A DNA stretch of 64,000 nt from CADEED01 sp041395625 (lineage in GTDB: Bacteria; Pseudomonadota; Gammaproteobacteria; Steroidobacterales; Steroidobacteraceae): positions 1 through 64,000 of the forward strand of contig JAWLAE010000002.1 in assembly GCA_041395625.1 (NCBI GenBank), written 5' to 3'. This document shows, one piece after another, positions 32,608-42,269 of this stretch (positions are counted from its first letter, which is position 1; each line of letters begins with the position of its first letter). Under the pieces are notes generated by a model. It worked only from the letters and a program-made list of their open reading frames with translations. It searched no databases and was not told the DNA's origin. Both the position numbers and the translations under genes were made by a program.

Positions 32608-35517
32608 ATGGGCGCTAGCTTCAGCGAGCAAGTCGTTACCACGCCGCTCTTTGCCGGCAATGCACCGTATGTCGAGGCACTGTACGAACAGTACTTGCGC
32701 GACCCGAATAGCGTCGAGCCGCATTGGCGCAGCTATTTCGGCAAACTGCGTGATCGCGAGACGCGCGAACATGTGCACTCAGAGGTGGTGGCTGGCATTG
32801 CCGAGCGTGCCCGTCAGTCCCGCTCGTCCGGCGTAGCGACCGGGTCGCCGGCGGCCACGACCGAGAGCGCCAAACAGGGCGCCGTGTCCCGCCTCATCCA
32901 GATCTACGCCAACCGCGGCCATCTGATCGCCAAACTCGATCCGCTGGGGCTGATGGAGCGTGAGCGTCCGCGCGTGCTGGAGCTCGGCTATTTCGGGCTG
33001 TCGCAGTCCGACCTCAACGCGGAATTCTTCACCGGCGCTCGCACCAATGCGGTGCCGCCGCGCATGAAGCTGCGCGACATCATCGCGCAGCTCGAATTCA
33101 TCTATTGCGATTCGATCGGCGCCGAGTTCGCCCATGTCTCGAACACCGAGGAACGGCTGTGGCTGCAGGACGAGTATCAGTCGGGTCGTCTTACGCATCA
33201 GTTGTCGACGGACGAACAGAAGAATCTCCTCTGGCAGCTGACAGCGGCCGATGGTCTCGAACGCTATCTGCATACCAAGTATGTTGGTCAGAAGCGCTTC
33301 TCGCTGGAAGGTGGCGATGCGCTGATCCCGCTGCTGAACGACATGATTCAGCGCGGTGGCAGTGAGGGGCTGGAAGAGTGCGTCATCGGTATGGCGCACC
33401 GTGGCCGACTCAACGTACTCGTCAACGTGCTGGGTAAGTCGCCCTCCGTGCTGTTCTCGGAGTTCGAGGGCAATTACGACACCGCGCATCTGCAGGGATC
33501 CGGTGACGTCAAGTATCACAAAGGATTCTCTTCGGATCTGCGTACGCCGGGCGGCAATGTGCACGTCGCCCTGGCTTTCAATCCCTCACACCTCGAAGTC
33601 GTCAATCCGGTGGTCGAAGGCTCGGTGCGCGCGCGCCAGGAACGCCGCGGCGATGCGCTCGGTGAGCGCGTGCTCCCCGTGCTCATCCATGGTGACGCGG
33701 CATTCGCCGGCCAGGGCGTAGTCATGGAAACGCTGCAGTTGTCGCAGGCCCGGGCCTTCTATACCGGTGGCACGGTGCACGTGGTCGTCAACAATCAGGT
33801 CGGCTTCACGATGTCGGACCCGAAGGACGCCCGCTCGACCATGTATTGCTCGGACGTCGCCAAGATGCTCGAGGCTCCCATTTTCCATGTGAATGCCGAC
33901 GATCCTGAAGCGGTGGTCTACGTGGCGCGACTGGCGTTGCGCTATCGTCAGCAATTCCGCAAGGACGTGGTGATCGACCTGGTGTGTTACCGGCGCCACG
34001 GTCACAATGAGGCTGACGAACCGGCGGCAACGCAGCCGGTGATGTACGACGTGATTCGCAAGCACGCCACGGCGCGCAAGCTGTATGCGGAACGACTCAT
34101 CGCCGCCAATGCAATCGCAGCGGACGAGGCCGAGGCGCTGATCGATCAATATCGACAGGGGCTCGATGACGGGCGCCCGCAGGCGCGTGCCTCGCTCGGC
34201 ATGATCGGCAACAAGTTCACGGTCGACTGGAGTCGCTATACGGGTAGCGACTGGACCGAACACATCGAGAGTGGTGTCGAGCTGCCGCGACTCAAGGCGT
34301 TGGGCGAGCGGATCGTGAGCGTTCCCGAGGGCTTCGAATTGCATCCGCGCGTCGCGCAGGTGATGAGCAATCGCGCCAAGATGCTGGCCGGCGAGCTGTC
34401 GCTAGACTGGGGTTGCGCGGAGACGCTGGCGTACGCGTCGGTGCTCGAGGAAGGCTACTCGATCCGACTCACGGGTCAGGACTCGGGGCGCGGCACGTTC
34501 TTCCACCGTCACTCCGTGCTGCACGAACAGAACACTGGCGCCGAGTACATACCGTTGCAACACATTGGCGAGCGCCAGCCTACCTTCCAGGTGACGGATT
34601 CGGTGCTCTCCGAAGAAGCGGTGATGGGCTTCGAATACGGCTATTCGACCACCGACCCGACTGCGCTCGTTATCTGGGAAGCGCAGTTCGGGGATTTCGC
34701 CAACGGTGCGCAGGTCATCATCGATCAATTCATCAGCTCGGGCGAAGCGAAGTGGGGCCGCCTTTGTGGTCTCGTCCTGCTGTTGCCGCATGGCTATGAA
34801 GGGCAGGGACCCGAGCATTCCTCGGCTCGCCTCGAGCGCTTCCTGCAACTCTGCGCCGAGAACAATATGCAGGTCTGTGTGCCGTCGACGCCGGCGCAGA
34901 TGTTCCACATGTTGCGCCGGCAGATGCTGCGCAGCCTGCGCAAGCCGCTGATCGTCATGACGCCGAAGAGTCTGCTGCGGCACGATCTGTCTGTGTCGTC
35001 GCTGGAAGATCTGTCGCACGGCAAGTTTGCCACCGTAATCGACGAAATCGACGATCTGCCGGCCGACGGCGTGCAGCGCGTCGTGCTGTCGTCCGGAAAG
35101 GTGTATTTCGATCTGTTGAAGGAGCGACGCGAGCGCAAGCTCAAGAACGTTGCGCTGGTGCGAATCGAGCAGCTCTATCCGTTTCCGGCGCCGGAGTATG
35201 CGTCACTGCTGCAGAAGTACCGCCATGCGCGCGACATCGTCTGGTGTCAGGAAGAGCCGCAGAATCAGGGTGCGTGGTATCAGATCCGCCATCGCCTCAA
35301 TGAGCCCATGGCGGGTGAGCGGGATGTCCTATATGCCGGTCGTGCGCCGGCGGCCGCGCCCGCCACCGGGCTGGCCAAGATCCATACAGTCGAGCAGCGC
35401 GAGCTCATCTCGGCTGCGTTGACGGCGAGTGCGGCGAACGACGCGCCGCGCGAAACCGCACGACTGGCTGGCGCCAGTGCCACGCCAGCCGCCGCGAAAG
35501 CAGCCAAAGCACGCTAA
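32608..35517 (+). CDS. sucA: 2-oxoglutarate dehydrogenase E1 component
   Basis: A 969-residue thiamine-diphosphate enzyme of the TCA cycle. The ATG at 32608 gives the family N-terminus, with NAPYVEALYEQYLRDPNSVE that binds the E2 core, and GAGGA 11 bases upstream; an upstream TTG at 32560 is less likely. Active-site segments include GMAHRGRLNVLVNVLGK, the thiamine-binding IHGDAAFAGQGVV and NNQVGFT, and the C-terminal YEGQGPEHSSARLERFLQL. It forms the oxoglutarate dehydrogenase complex with sucB and lpdA, which follow directly. Confidence 0.97.
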   Translation: MGASFSEQVVTTPLFAGNAPYVEALYEQYLRDPNSVEPHWRSYFGKLRDRETREHVHSEVVAGIAERARQSRSSGVATGSPAATTESAKQGAVSRLIQIYANRGHLIAKLDPLGLMERERPRVLELGYFGLSQSDLNAEFFTGARTNAVPPRMKLRDIIAQLEFIYCDSIGAEFAHVSNTEERLWLQDEYQSGRLTHQLSTDEQKNLLWQLTAADGLERYLHTKYVGQKRFSLEGGDALIPLLNDMIQRGGSEGLEECVIGMAHRGRLNVLVNVLGKSPSVLFSEFEGNYDTAHLQGSGDVKYHKGFSSDLRTPGGNVHVALAFNPSHLEVVNPVVEGSVRARQERRGDALGERVLPVLIHGDAAFAGQGVVMETLQLSQARAFYTGGTVHVVVNNQVGFTMSDPKDARSTMYCSDVAKMLEAPIFHVNADDPEAVVYVARLALRYRQQFRKDVVIDLVCYRRHGHNEADEPAATQPVMYDVIRKHATARKLYAERLIAANAIAADEAEALIDQYRQGLDDGRPQARASLGMIGNKFTVDWSRYTGSDWTEHIESGVELPRLKALGERIVSVPEGFELHPRVAQVMSNRAKMLAGELSLDWGCAETLAYASVLEEGYSIRLTGQDSGRGTFFHRHSVLHEQNTGAEYIPLQHIGERQPTFQVTDSVLSEEAVMGFEYGYSTTDPTALVIWEAQFGDFANGAQVIIDQFISSGEAKWGRLCGLVLLLPHGYEGQGPEHSSARLERFLQLCAENNMQVCVPSTPAQMFHMLRRQMLRSLRKPLIVMTPKSLLRHDLSVSSLEDLSHGKFATVIDEIDDLPADGVQRVVLSSGKVYFDLLKERRERKLKNVALVRIEQLYPFPAPEYASLLQKYRHARDIVWCQEEPQNQGAWYQIRHRLNEPMAGERDVLYAGRAPAAAPATGLAKIHTVEQRELISAALTASAANDAPRETARLAGASATPAAAKAAKAR

Positions 35518-35540
35518 CTATATTCTTGTGAGGAACGCGC

Positions 35541-36749
35541 ATGACGATCGAAATTAGAGTGCCACAGCTCCCGGAGTCGGTGGCAGATGCCCTGCTTGTC
35601 ACCTGGCACAAGCAGCCGGGCGACACGGTGGCGCGCGACGAGAACCTCGCGGATCTCGAGACCGACAAGGTCGTCCTCGAAGTGCCGGCACCTAACAATG
35701 GTGTCATCAAGGAGTTGAAGGTCGAGCCCGGCACGACGGTGACGAGCGGCCAGCTGCTCGCAGTGATCGAACCGGGTGCGGCGCCGGCCAAGGCGGCGGT
35801 CAAGCCCGCGGACGCGGCGGCTGCGCCGACATCGGCGGGCAAGTCGGCTGCCAAGCCAGGCGCCGATGACGCCGGTAAACTGAGTCCGTCGGTACGTCGG
35901 CTGGTCGAGGAGAACAAGCTCGATCCAGCGAATATCCCGGCTTCCGGCAAGGACGGCCGCATCACCAAGGGCGATGTGATGGGATTCCTCGATGGCAAGG
36001 CATCGCAGCCCGCGGCTTCGTCTGCGTCAGGCGCCGTCGTGGCAGGTGCGCGGTCGGAGCAGCGTGTGCCGATGACGCGGTTGCGGCAGCGCATTGCCGA
36101 ACGGCTGGTCGAAGCGCAATCGACCCAGGCACTGCTCACGACCTTCAACGAGGTTGACTTGCACGAGGTGATGGCGCTCCGTTCCCGTTACAAGGAGCAG
36201 TTCGAGAAGACGCACGGCGTCAAGCTTGGCTTCATGTCGTTCTTCATCAAGGCGGCGATCGAAGCGCTGAAGAAGTTTCCGTTGGTCAACGCGTCGATCG
36301 ACGGTAGCGACATCGTCTATCACGAGTACTACGACATTGGTGTGGCGGTGTCGACGGATCGCGGCCTGATGGTACCGGTGGTGCGCGACGCCGACCTGAA
36401 GAGCGTCGCCGACCTCGAGCAGGAGATCGGTGCCTATGCGGGCCGTGCGCGTGACGGCAAGATCTCCATCGAAGAGTTGACCGGCGGCACGTTCTCGATC
36501 ACCAATGGCGGCGTCTTCGGCTCGATGCTGTCCACCCCGATCGTCAATGCACCGCAGAGTGCCATTCTCGGTATGCACAAGATCCAGGAGCGACCGATGG
36601 TCGTCGACGGGCAGATTGTCGCACGGCCGATGATGTATCTCGCGCTGACGTACGATCACCGTATCATCGACGGCCGCGAGGCAGTGCAGTTCCTGGTCGC
36701 GATCAAGGACAGCCTAGAAGACCCGGGCCGCATGCTGCTCGGCATCTAA
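35541..36749 (+). CDS. sucB: dihydrolipoyl succinyltransferase (E2 of 2-oxoglutarate dehydrogenase)
   Basis: A 402-residue E2 protein. The lipoyl domain (residues 1-77) carries the lipoylated lysine in DLETDKVVLEV, an Ala/Pro/Lys-rich hinge follows, then a peripheral-subunit binding domain (LSPSVRRLVEENKLDP, about 115-150) and the acyltransferase domain with the catalytic YDHRIIDGREAVQFL near the C-terminus. It accepts the succinyl group from E1 and passes it to CoA. It lies 23 bases after sucA and 19 before lpdA. Confidence 0.97.
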   Translation: MTIEIRVPQLPESVADALLVTWHKQPGDTVARDENLADLETDKVVLEVPAPNNGVIKELKVEPGTTVTSGQLLAVIEPGAAPAKAAVKPADAAAAPTSAGKSAAKPGADDAGKLSPSVRRLVEENKLDPANIPASGKDGRITKGDVMGFLDGKASQPAASSASGAVVAGARSEQRVPMTRLRQRIAERLVEAQSTQALLTTFNEVDLHEVMALRSRYKEQFEKTHGVKLGFMSFFIKAAIEALKKFPLVNASIDGSDIVYHEYYDIGVAVSTDRGLMVPVVRDADLKSVADLEQEIGAYAGRARDGKISIEELTGGTFSITNGGVFGSMLSTPIVNAPQSAILGMHKIQERPMVVDGQIVARPMMYLALTYDHRIIDGREAVQFLVAIKDSLEDPGRMLLGI

Positions 36750-36768
36750 CAAGCGAACGGAGCGAGCC

Positions 36769-38199
36769 ATGGCCGAAGAATTCGACGTCATCGTCATCGG
36801 TGGCGGACCGGCGGGTTATCCCGCCGCGATCCGCGCTGGGCAGAACAAACTCAAGGTCGCCTGCATCGACGAATGGAAGAACCACGATGGGACGACGGCG
36901 TTCGGGGGCACCTGTCTAAATGCCGGTTGTATTCCGTCGAAGGTGTTGCTCGAATCGAGTGAGCTCTATCATCGGGCGCAGTCCGAGTTCGCCGTGCACG
37001 GCATCAAGACCAGCGGCGTCAAGCTCGATCTCGTGACGATGCAGAAACGCAAGAGTGGCATCGTCAAGAACATGACGGGCGGCATTTCTGCTCTGCTCAA
37101 AGCTGCCGGTGTCACGGCGCTGCAGGGCCATGGCAAGCTGCTGCCTGGACGACGGGTGGAGTTCGTTGCGCACGATGGCACGCGCAGGGAATTGGTCGCC
37201 AAGCACATAGTGCTGGCTTCCGGTTCAGTGCCGATGGAACTGAAGTCAGTACCCTTCGATGGCAAGCAGGTGGTGGATTCCTGGGGCGCGCTCGAATTCG
37301 ACGCCGTTCCGAAACGCCTGGCAGTCATTGGCGCGGGCGTCATTGGACTGGAATTGGGCAGTGTGTGGCGCCGACTGGGCGCGGAGGTGGTAGTGCTGGA
37401 GGCATTGCCGAGTTTTCTGCCGATCGCGGACCAGCAGCTCGCCAAAGAGGCACTCAAGCATTTCAAGAAGCAGGGCCTCGATATTCGCCTCGGCGCCAAG
37501 GTGAGTGGCGCGGCGGTCAAGAAATCCGGCGTGCAACTCGATTACACCGATGCGGCAGGTGCCACCGCCAGCCTCGAAGTCGATCGAGTCATCGTCTGCA
37601 TAGGCCGACGGCCGTTCACGCAGGGGCTATTGGCGGACGAGACCGGCGTGGAACTGGACGAGCGTGGCTTCATCAAGGTAGACGAGCACTGCCGCACCGG
37701 CGTCGAGAACGTCTGGGCCGTGGGCGACTGCGTGCGCGGACCGATGCTCGCTCACAAGGCCAAGGAAGAGGGCGTGATGGTGGCTGATCTGATCGCCGGT
37801 AAGTACGGCGAAATGAACTATAGCCTGGTGCCGTCGGTTATCTACACCGCCCCGGAGATCGCGTGGGTGGGCGCGACCGAAGAGCAGGTGAAGGCCAGTG
37901 GTCGTGCGTACAAGCTCGGCGTGTTTCCGTTCATGGCGAGTGGTCGGGCACGGGCGATGGAGGCGGCACAAGGCTTCGTCAAACTGATCGCAGCCGAGGA
38001 CGACGACGAGATACTCGGCGTGCACATCATCGGGCCGATGGCCGGTGAGTTGATAGCCGAGGCCGTGCTGGCGATGGAATACTCAGCCTCGAGCGAGGAT
38101 CTGCAGCGCACGATCCATGCGCACCCAACATTGTCGGAAGCGTTACACGAAGCGGCGCTGGCGGCTGACAAGCGCGCGATCGATTCCTTGAATCGTTAG
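36769..38199 (+). CDS. lpdA: dihydrolipoyl dehydrogenase (E3)
   Basis: A 476-residue flavoprotein disulfide reductase with the FAD motif VIVIGGGPAGYPAAIRAGQ, redox disulfide GGTCLNAGCIPSK, NAD motif AVIGAGVIGLELGSVWRRLG and the C-terminal catalytic HAHPTLSEALHEAAL. It reoxidises the lipoyl group of SucB. It closes the suc operon; a converging gene starts its 3' end 25 bases later, with a small hairpin between them. Confidence 0.97.
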   Translation: MAEEFDVIVIGGGPAGYPAAIRAGQNKLKVACIDEWKNHDGTTAFGGTCLNAGCIPSKVLLESSELYHRAQSEFAVHGIKTSGVKLDLVTMQKRKSGIVKNMTGGISALLKAAGVTALQGHGKLLPGRRVEFVAHDGTRRELVAKHIVLASGSVPMELKSVPFDGKQVVDSWGALEFDAVPKRLAVIGAGVIGLELGSVWRRLGAEVVVLEALPSFLPIADQQLAKEALKHFKKQGLDIRLGAKVSGAAVKKSGVQLDYTDAAGATASLEVDRVIVCIGRRPFTQGLLADETGVELDERGFIKVDEHCRTGVENVWAVGDCVRGPMLAHKAKEEGVMVADLIAGKYGEMNYSLVPSVIYTAPEIAWVGATEEQVKASGRAYKLGVFPFMASGRARAMEAAQGFVKLIAAEDDDEILGVHIIGPMAGELIAEAVLAMEYSASSEDLQRTIHAHPTLSEALHEAALAADKRAIDSLNR

Positions 38200-38209
38200 T
38201 GACGGTTGG

Positions 38210-38223
38210 CAGCCCCGCGGCTG
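38210..38223. terminator. short hairpin between convergent lpdA and the TonB-like gene
   Basis: CAGCC (38210-38214), loop CCGC, GGCTG (38219-38223). The stem is only five pairs and no T tract follows, so any terminator role is weak. Confidence 0.25.
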
Positions 38224-38224
38224 T

Positions 38225-39934
38225 TCAGTCCTGCAGACGAAATTCGATGCGCGTCTGTGCCGACGACTCAACCGCCACGCCATCGCGAGTAGCTGGCTGG
38301 TATCGCCAGCGTCGCACAGTATCGCGGGCTGCACTGTCGAATACATGTGGCGGTTCACTGGCGATGACGTGAGGGTCACGTACCTGACCGTCCCCAGTCA
38401 CGGTGAAGCTAACCACCGCATAGCCTTCGATGCCGCGTTCTGCGGCTTCCGGTGGGTAAGTCGTTCCCGTACGACTAAGCAACTCGGCCTTGGTCTCTCG
38501 CAACTCGGCGACGGCGCCAGTCGATGGGTCGCCAGCCGTCGCGGCTGAGGTAACCGGTGGTGCCACGCTAGCCACACCAGCAGCGGTTACGGGCAAGGGC
38601 GGCGGCGCGACGGGTCCAATGTCCTCGATACGCGATGCGGATGAGGTGGGCTCCGCGGGGGCAGTATCTGGTACAGCAGGCGGCGACGCTGGAATGGTTC
38701 GCTGTGGGCCGCGGCTCTCTGCCGCGGGCACCATTGCACTCGTCTCCTCTTCCAGCGTTCGTCCCTCGAACCGGGGGCGCCGCGATTCGCGGGCGCGCGA
38801 AACGGCGGCAGTCAGGAACGCCAGGCGTGGGTGTTGTGGTGCGAGTGTCGCCAGCTGTTCGAGGGCGCGAGCCGCATCCGCGGGCCGGTCTCGTGTCAGC
38901 GCGTCTTCGACACTGGTTTCCAGTGTTCGAATTCTCGGATCCGCAACCTGTGATGATTCCGGTGCCGACGTGTCAAAGCCGTCGACAGGAGTGGTCGGCA
39001 GTGTCTTTGCAGGCACCATGTCGGCCGCATCGGCGGCAGCGACGGACGCGGCCGACCGCACGGCGACGGCGGCGACGGAGTCATCGTCGTGCAGGAAGAA
39101 ATATCCCATCAGAGCAGCGACCAGCAGGGCTCCGCCCGCAACTGCCGCTGCCGTGGCGAGTGAGCGTTGGTCGTCGGGTGGGGGAATCTTGGTTGCGTAG
39201 ATCGCCTGTGCCGCGGCGGCGGCGGCGGCCGCAGCCATCGAGCTGGTGTTGCCGGCCTCGATACGCGGCGACCAGGCAGCCGCGGGAGTCGCGCCGGCCG
39301 CCGGCCTGTGTTGGCTCGGCGGCGGTGCGGCGCTGGCTTGTGCCGGCGTCGCGGTTCCCGGCGCCGGCCGTTTCGGGACGGAGTTGGCGCGCGCGGGCGC
39401 GGCGCGGGGCGGCCGCAGCGGCGCCGTGGCAGCCTGCTCGTCTGGCTCTGGCTCGATCTTGCGCGCCGTGGCCGTGCCGCCTGCGGGACCTGCGCCGCGC
39501 GGCGTTTGTGGCACCACGGGGGTCTGGCCGGTCTCATCCAGTACGACGTGTTCGATGGTCTCTTCAATACTGGTGTCGACTCCGCCAGCGACGGCCGCGA
39601 GCGCCAGCCACAACTGCTCGAGATCGATGGGATAGGCAATGGTGTGTGCGACTTTGAAGGGATTCAGTCGCGGTCCGAGCAGTTGCAGCCGCTCGGGGGC
39701 AGCCGCGAAGACGCGCTGCATCTCCGGCAAGTACTTGCCAATGCGGCCCAACAGATCCAGCCCAGAGCCGTCTCCGACCCGCTCACATGCGATCAGGACG
39801 TCATAGTCGTTTTGCTTGACGCGCGTCAGGGCCTCGGATTTCGTCCGGACGCATTCGAGCTGCACGACTCCTCGCAGAGCCCGCGCCACACTCTCCATGG
39901 CGGCTGGATCGTAATCGACTAGCAGTACGCGCAT
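38225..39934 (-). CDS. pseudo-receiver domain / TonB C-terminal domain fusion protein
   Basis: From the ATG at 39934 the protein has 569 residues; a TTG at 40003 would add 23. Residues 1-117 fold like a response-regulator receiver (MRVLLVDYDPAAMESVARAL) but the phosphoacceptor Asp is replaced by Cys (C50, in YDVLIACERV), the switch Thr by Ala (FAAAPE) and the conserved Lys by Tyr (IAYPID). A Pro/Ala-rich linker with a poly-Ala run leads to one membrane helix (about 258-280, AVAGGALLVAALMGYFFL). The periplasmic part has a helical TPR-like segment and ends in a TonB domain (TYPPEAAERGIEGYAVVSF, WRYQPATRDG). It may energise a transporter under control of a cytoplasmic signal; that is inference. 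It follows relA on the same strand. Confidence 0.8.
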   Translation of the reverse strand: MRVLLVDYDPAAMESVARALRGVVQLECVRTKSEALTRVKQNDYDVLIACERVGDGSGLDLLGRIGKYLPEMQRVFAAAPERLQLLGPRLNPFKVAHTIAYPIDLEQLWLALAAVAGGVDTSIEETIEHVVLDETGQTPVVPQTPRGAGPAGGTATARKIEPEPDEQAATAPLRPPRAAPARANSVPKRPAPGTATPAQASAAPPPSQHRPAAGATPAAAWSPRIEAGNTSSMAAAAAAAAAQAIYATKIPPPDDQRSLATAAAVAGGALLVAALMGYFFLHDDDSVAAVAVRSAASVAAADAADMVPAKTLPTTPVDGFDTSAPESSQVADPRIRTLETSVEDALTRDRPADAARALEQLATLAPQHPRLAFLTAAVSRARESRRPRFEGRTLEEETSAMVPAAESRGPQRTIPASPPAVPDTAPAEPTSSASRIEDIGPVAPPPLPVTAAGVASVAPPVTSAATAGDPSTGAVAELRETKAELLSRTGTTYPPEAAERGIEGYAVVSFTVTGDGQVRDPHVIASEPPHVFDSAARDTVRRWRYQPATRDGVAVESSAQTRIEFRLQD

Positions 39935-40087
39935 GCGTGGCCCCGAACCTCCGAGTCGTGCGGAGAGATTCTCCGGATCGGGTGGGGTGACATTTAAGTT
40001 CAAGATGCCCGTGCGATGCGTCGCGTTCCGTCACGTTTTTTGGGGCCATCTCCCAGAATACGTAAAGTGCAGGTCTACCAAGCTCGG

Positions 40088-42073
40088 TTAGCGCAGACGC
40101 TTCGCCATGCTCACGCCGGCAACGGCACGCAGTCGAGCGAGCGCTCGCGCGAGCTCATCGATGTCATTGACGGCTATCCGCAGTTCGAGGCGAGCCACGG
40201 CTGTCTTGGCGTCCGTGCTGGTCTGCATGGCCAGGATACTGAGTTGCAGTGCCGCCAGCACTTCGGTCACGTCCCGAACGAGGCCGTGACGGTCGTTAGC
40301 CAATAGCAGGATAGTGACGGGCAGCGCGGCGGCCTCGCGGCTCCAACTGGCCTCCAGCGTGCGCTCCGGGCGATCGGCGATCATACGCAGAACGCCGGGG
40401 CAGTTCGCGCGGTGTACGGTAACGCCGCGGCCGACCGTCACATAACCGATGATCGGCTGTGGTCGCACTGGCACGCAGCATCGGGCCAGATGGGTCGGTA
40501 GGTCGTCGACACCGGCCAGCGTAACCGGCGACAGCGCGCGCCGGCCGGGTCCGGGCGACGGTGGTCGCGGGGGCGGGCGCTCACGCGAATTCTCTGTCGG
40601 GCTGCGCATGCTGGGTGCCGCGGCGTCCACCGCGGCAGGAACTTGGTCGCCGTCCAGTTTGCGAAACCACGCGCGCACCTTCGAGCGGCTGCGAGGCGAT
40701 GCGAGCATGCCCTGACTCGGGATCAGCCAGTCCCGACTGGGGGCGAGCGTCTTGCTCGTGATGATCTCGACCACTTCGCCATTGGCGAGCGCGCGTGTGA
40801 GTGGCACGATGCGGCCATTCACCCGGGCACCGCGGCAACGATGGCCCAAATCGGTGTGAACGTGGTAGGCGAAATCCAGTGGCGTCGCCCCGCGTGGCAG
40901 GTCTACGACTTCGCCCTTGGGCGTCAGGGCATAAACGCGGTCCTCGAACAACTCGGCGCGCACCTCCTCCAGGAAATCGCGATCGGTCGTCGCCGACCGC
41001 GTCGGATCGAGCAGCCGTCGGATCCACTCGATCTTGCGATCGTACGACAGGTTGTGTGCCGCCCCTTCCTTGTAGCGCCAGTGGGCCGCCACGCCCAGCT
41101 CTGACTGCTCGTGCATTTCCTGGGTTCTGATCTGCACTTCGATCGCCTGCGCCTGCGGGCCAATAACGGCCGTGTGGATCGAGCGATAGTCGTTGTCCTT
41201 GGGTGTGGCGATGTAGTCATCGAATTCGTTACGGATGTACGGGAACCGCGCGTGCACGACGCCCAGTGCCGAGTAACAATCCGCCACGCTCGGCACGATG
41301 ATACGCACCGCGCGGACGTCATAGAGCTGACTGAACTCGAGGTGCTTGCGCTGCATCTTGCGCCAGATGCTGTAGATGTGTTTCGGTCGTCCGTAGACTT
41401 CGGCTCGTATGCCGGCAGCCAGCAACATCGCCGTGAGATCTGTCACCACTGCGGTGATGTAGCGTTCGCGGTCGACCCGTCGCTCGTTGAGCGCCATTGC
41501 AATGCGCTGGTAGTTGTCTGGGTCCAGGTGTCGGAATGCCAGGTCCTCCAGTTCCCATTTCAGCTGCCACAGTCCGAGTCTATTGGCGAGTGGTGCAAAG
41601 ACTTCGCGCGTCTCCCATGCCAGGGCTAGGCGCACCTGTGGATCGGCATCCTTGCATTGGCGCAGTTCCACCAGCTGGCGCGCCAGCCGCGCGATCACCA
41701 GGCGCGGGTCGCTGACAACCGACAACAGCATCTTGCGCAGCGTCTCGGCCTGTGCCGGCAGCAGGCGGCGTCCGGCCTGTGTCGCACCGGCCCGTGCCAG
41801 TTCGCCGAACTGCCGCAGTTCGCGCGCCAGTGCGCTGGCTTCGGCGCCCAGCCATCGATCAGTCGCGGGATCGGCGAGCAGCGCCGGTGGCAGTGCCGCG
41901 CGCGCGATGGTTGCGGCAACCAGCGCTGGGTCTGGCGTCAGTCTGCCGACGATAGCGGCGATCGTCGCGCCAGTCGCGAGCGCTGCCGCGTCGGCGCCCG
42001 CCGCACGCAGCGCAGCCGTCGTGCGCTCGATGACTGTGTGCATCTCCGGGGGTGTGACGTCGAGTGCTTGCAC
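40088..42073 (-). CDS. relA: (p)ppGpp synthetase RelA
   Basis: A 661-residue RelA/SpoT homologue from a GTG start. The N-terminal hydrolase domain is short and lacks the HDxxED motif, so it is inactive. The synthetase domain has YGRPKHIYSIWRKMQRK and the EFDD motif (residues 283-286) that marks synthetase-only RelA rather than bifunctional SpoT. TGS follows at 378-440, the zinc-finger-like region keeps the CC pair at 532-533, and ACT closes the protein. The helical domain between TGS and CC is replaced by about 60 residues rich in Pro. It makes the stringent alarmone on stalled ribosomes. It diverges from ruvC. Confidence 0.92.
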   Translation of the reverse strand: MQALDVTPPEMHTVIERTTAALRAAGADAAALATGATIAAIVGRLTPDPALVAATIARAALPPALLADPATDRWLGAEASALARELRQFGELARAGATQAGRRLLPAQAETLRKMLLSVVSDPRLVIARLARQLVELRQCKDADPQVRLALAWETREVFAPLANRLGLWQLKWELEDLAFRHLDPDNYQRIAMALNERRVDRERYITAVVTDLTAMLLAAGIRAEVYGRPKHIYSIWRKMQRKHLEFSQLYDVRAVRIIVPSVADCYSALGVVHARFPYIRNEFDDYIATPKDNDYRSIHTAVIGPQAQAIEVQIRTQEMHEQSELGVAAHWRYKEGAAHNLSYDRKIEWIRRLLDPTRSATTDRDFLEEVRAELFEDRVYALTPKGEVVDLPRGATPLDFAYHVHTDLGHRCRGARVNGRIVPLTRALANGEVVEIITSKTLAPSRDWLIPSQGMLASPRSRSKVRAWFRKLDGDQVPAAVDAAAPSMRSPTENSRERPPPRPPSPGPGRRALSPVTLAGVDDLPTHLARCCVPVRPQPIIGYVTVGRGVTVHRANCPGVLRMIADRPERTLEASWSREAAALPVTILLLANDRHGLVRDVTEVLAALQLSILAMQTSTDAKTAVARLELRIAVNDIDELARALARLRAVAGVSMAKRLR

Positions 42074-42269
42074 AATGTGTTCGAGACTGGCGTCTGGTCC
42101 TGGCTACGCGAACTTTCCGCGGCGGAATCAAGCTATCATACGACCACGTCGCGCCAGCGTGTGCGCGGTAGCCTGTGCGAGGACAATGCGTAAAGCTCGA
42201 GTTGGCAGTTGGCGTGCCTACGATCCCGATGCAGCGAGTCCTGCGACTGTCATCGGTGCGGCACGCCTG

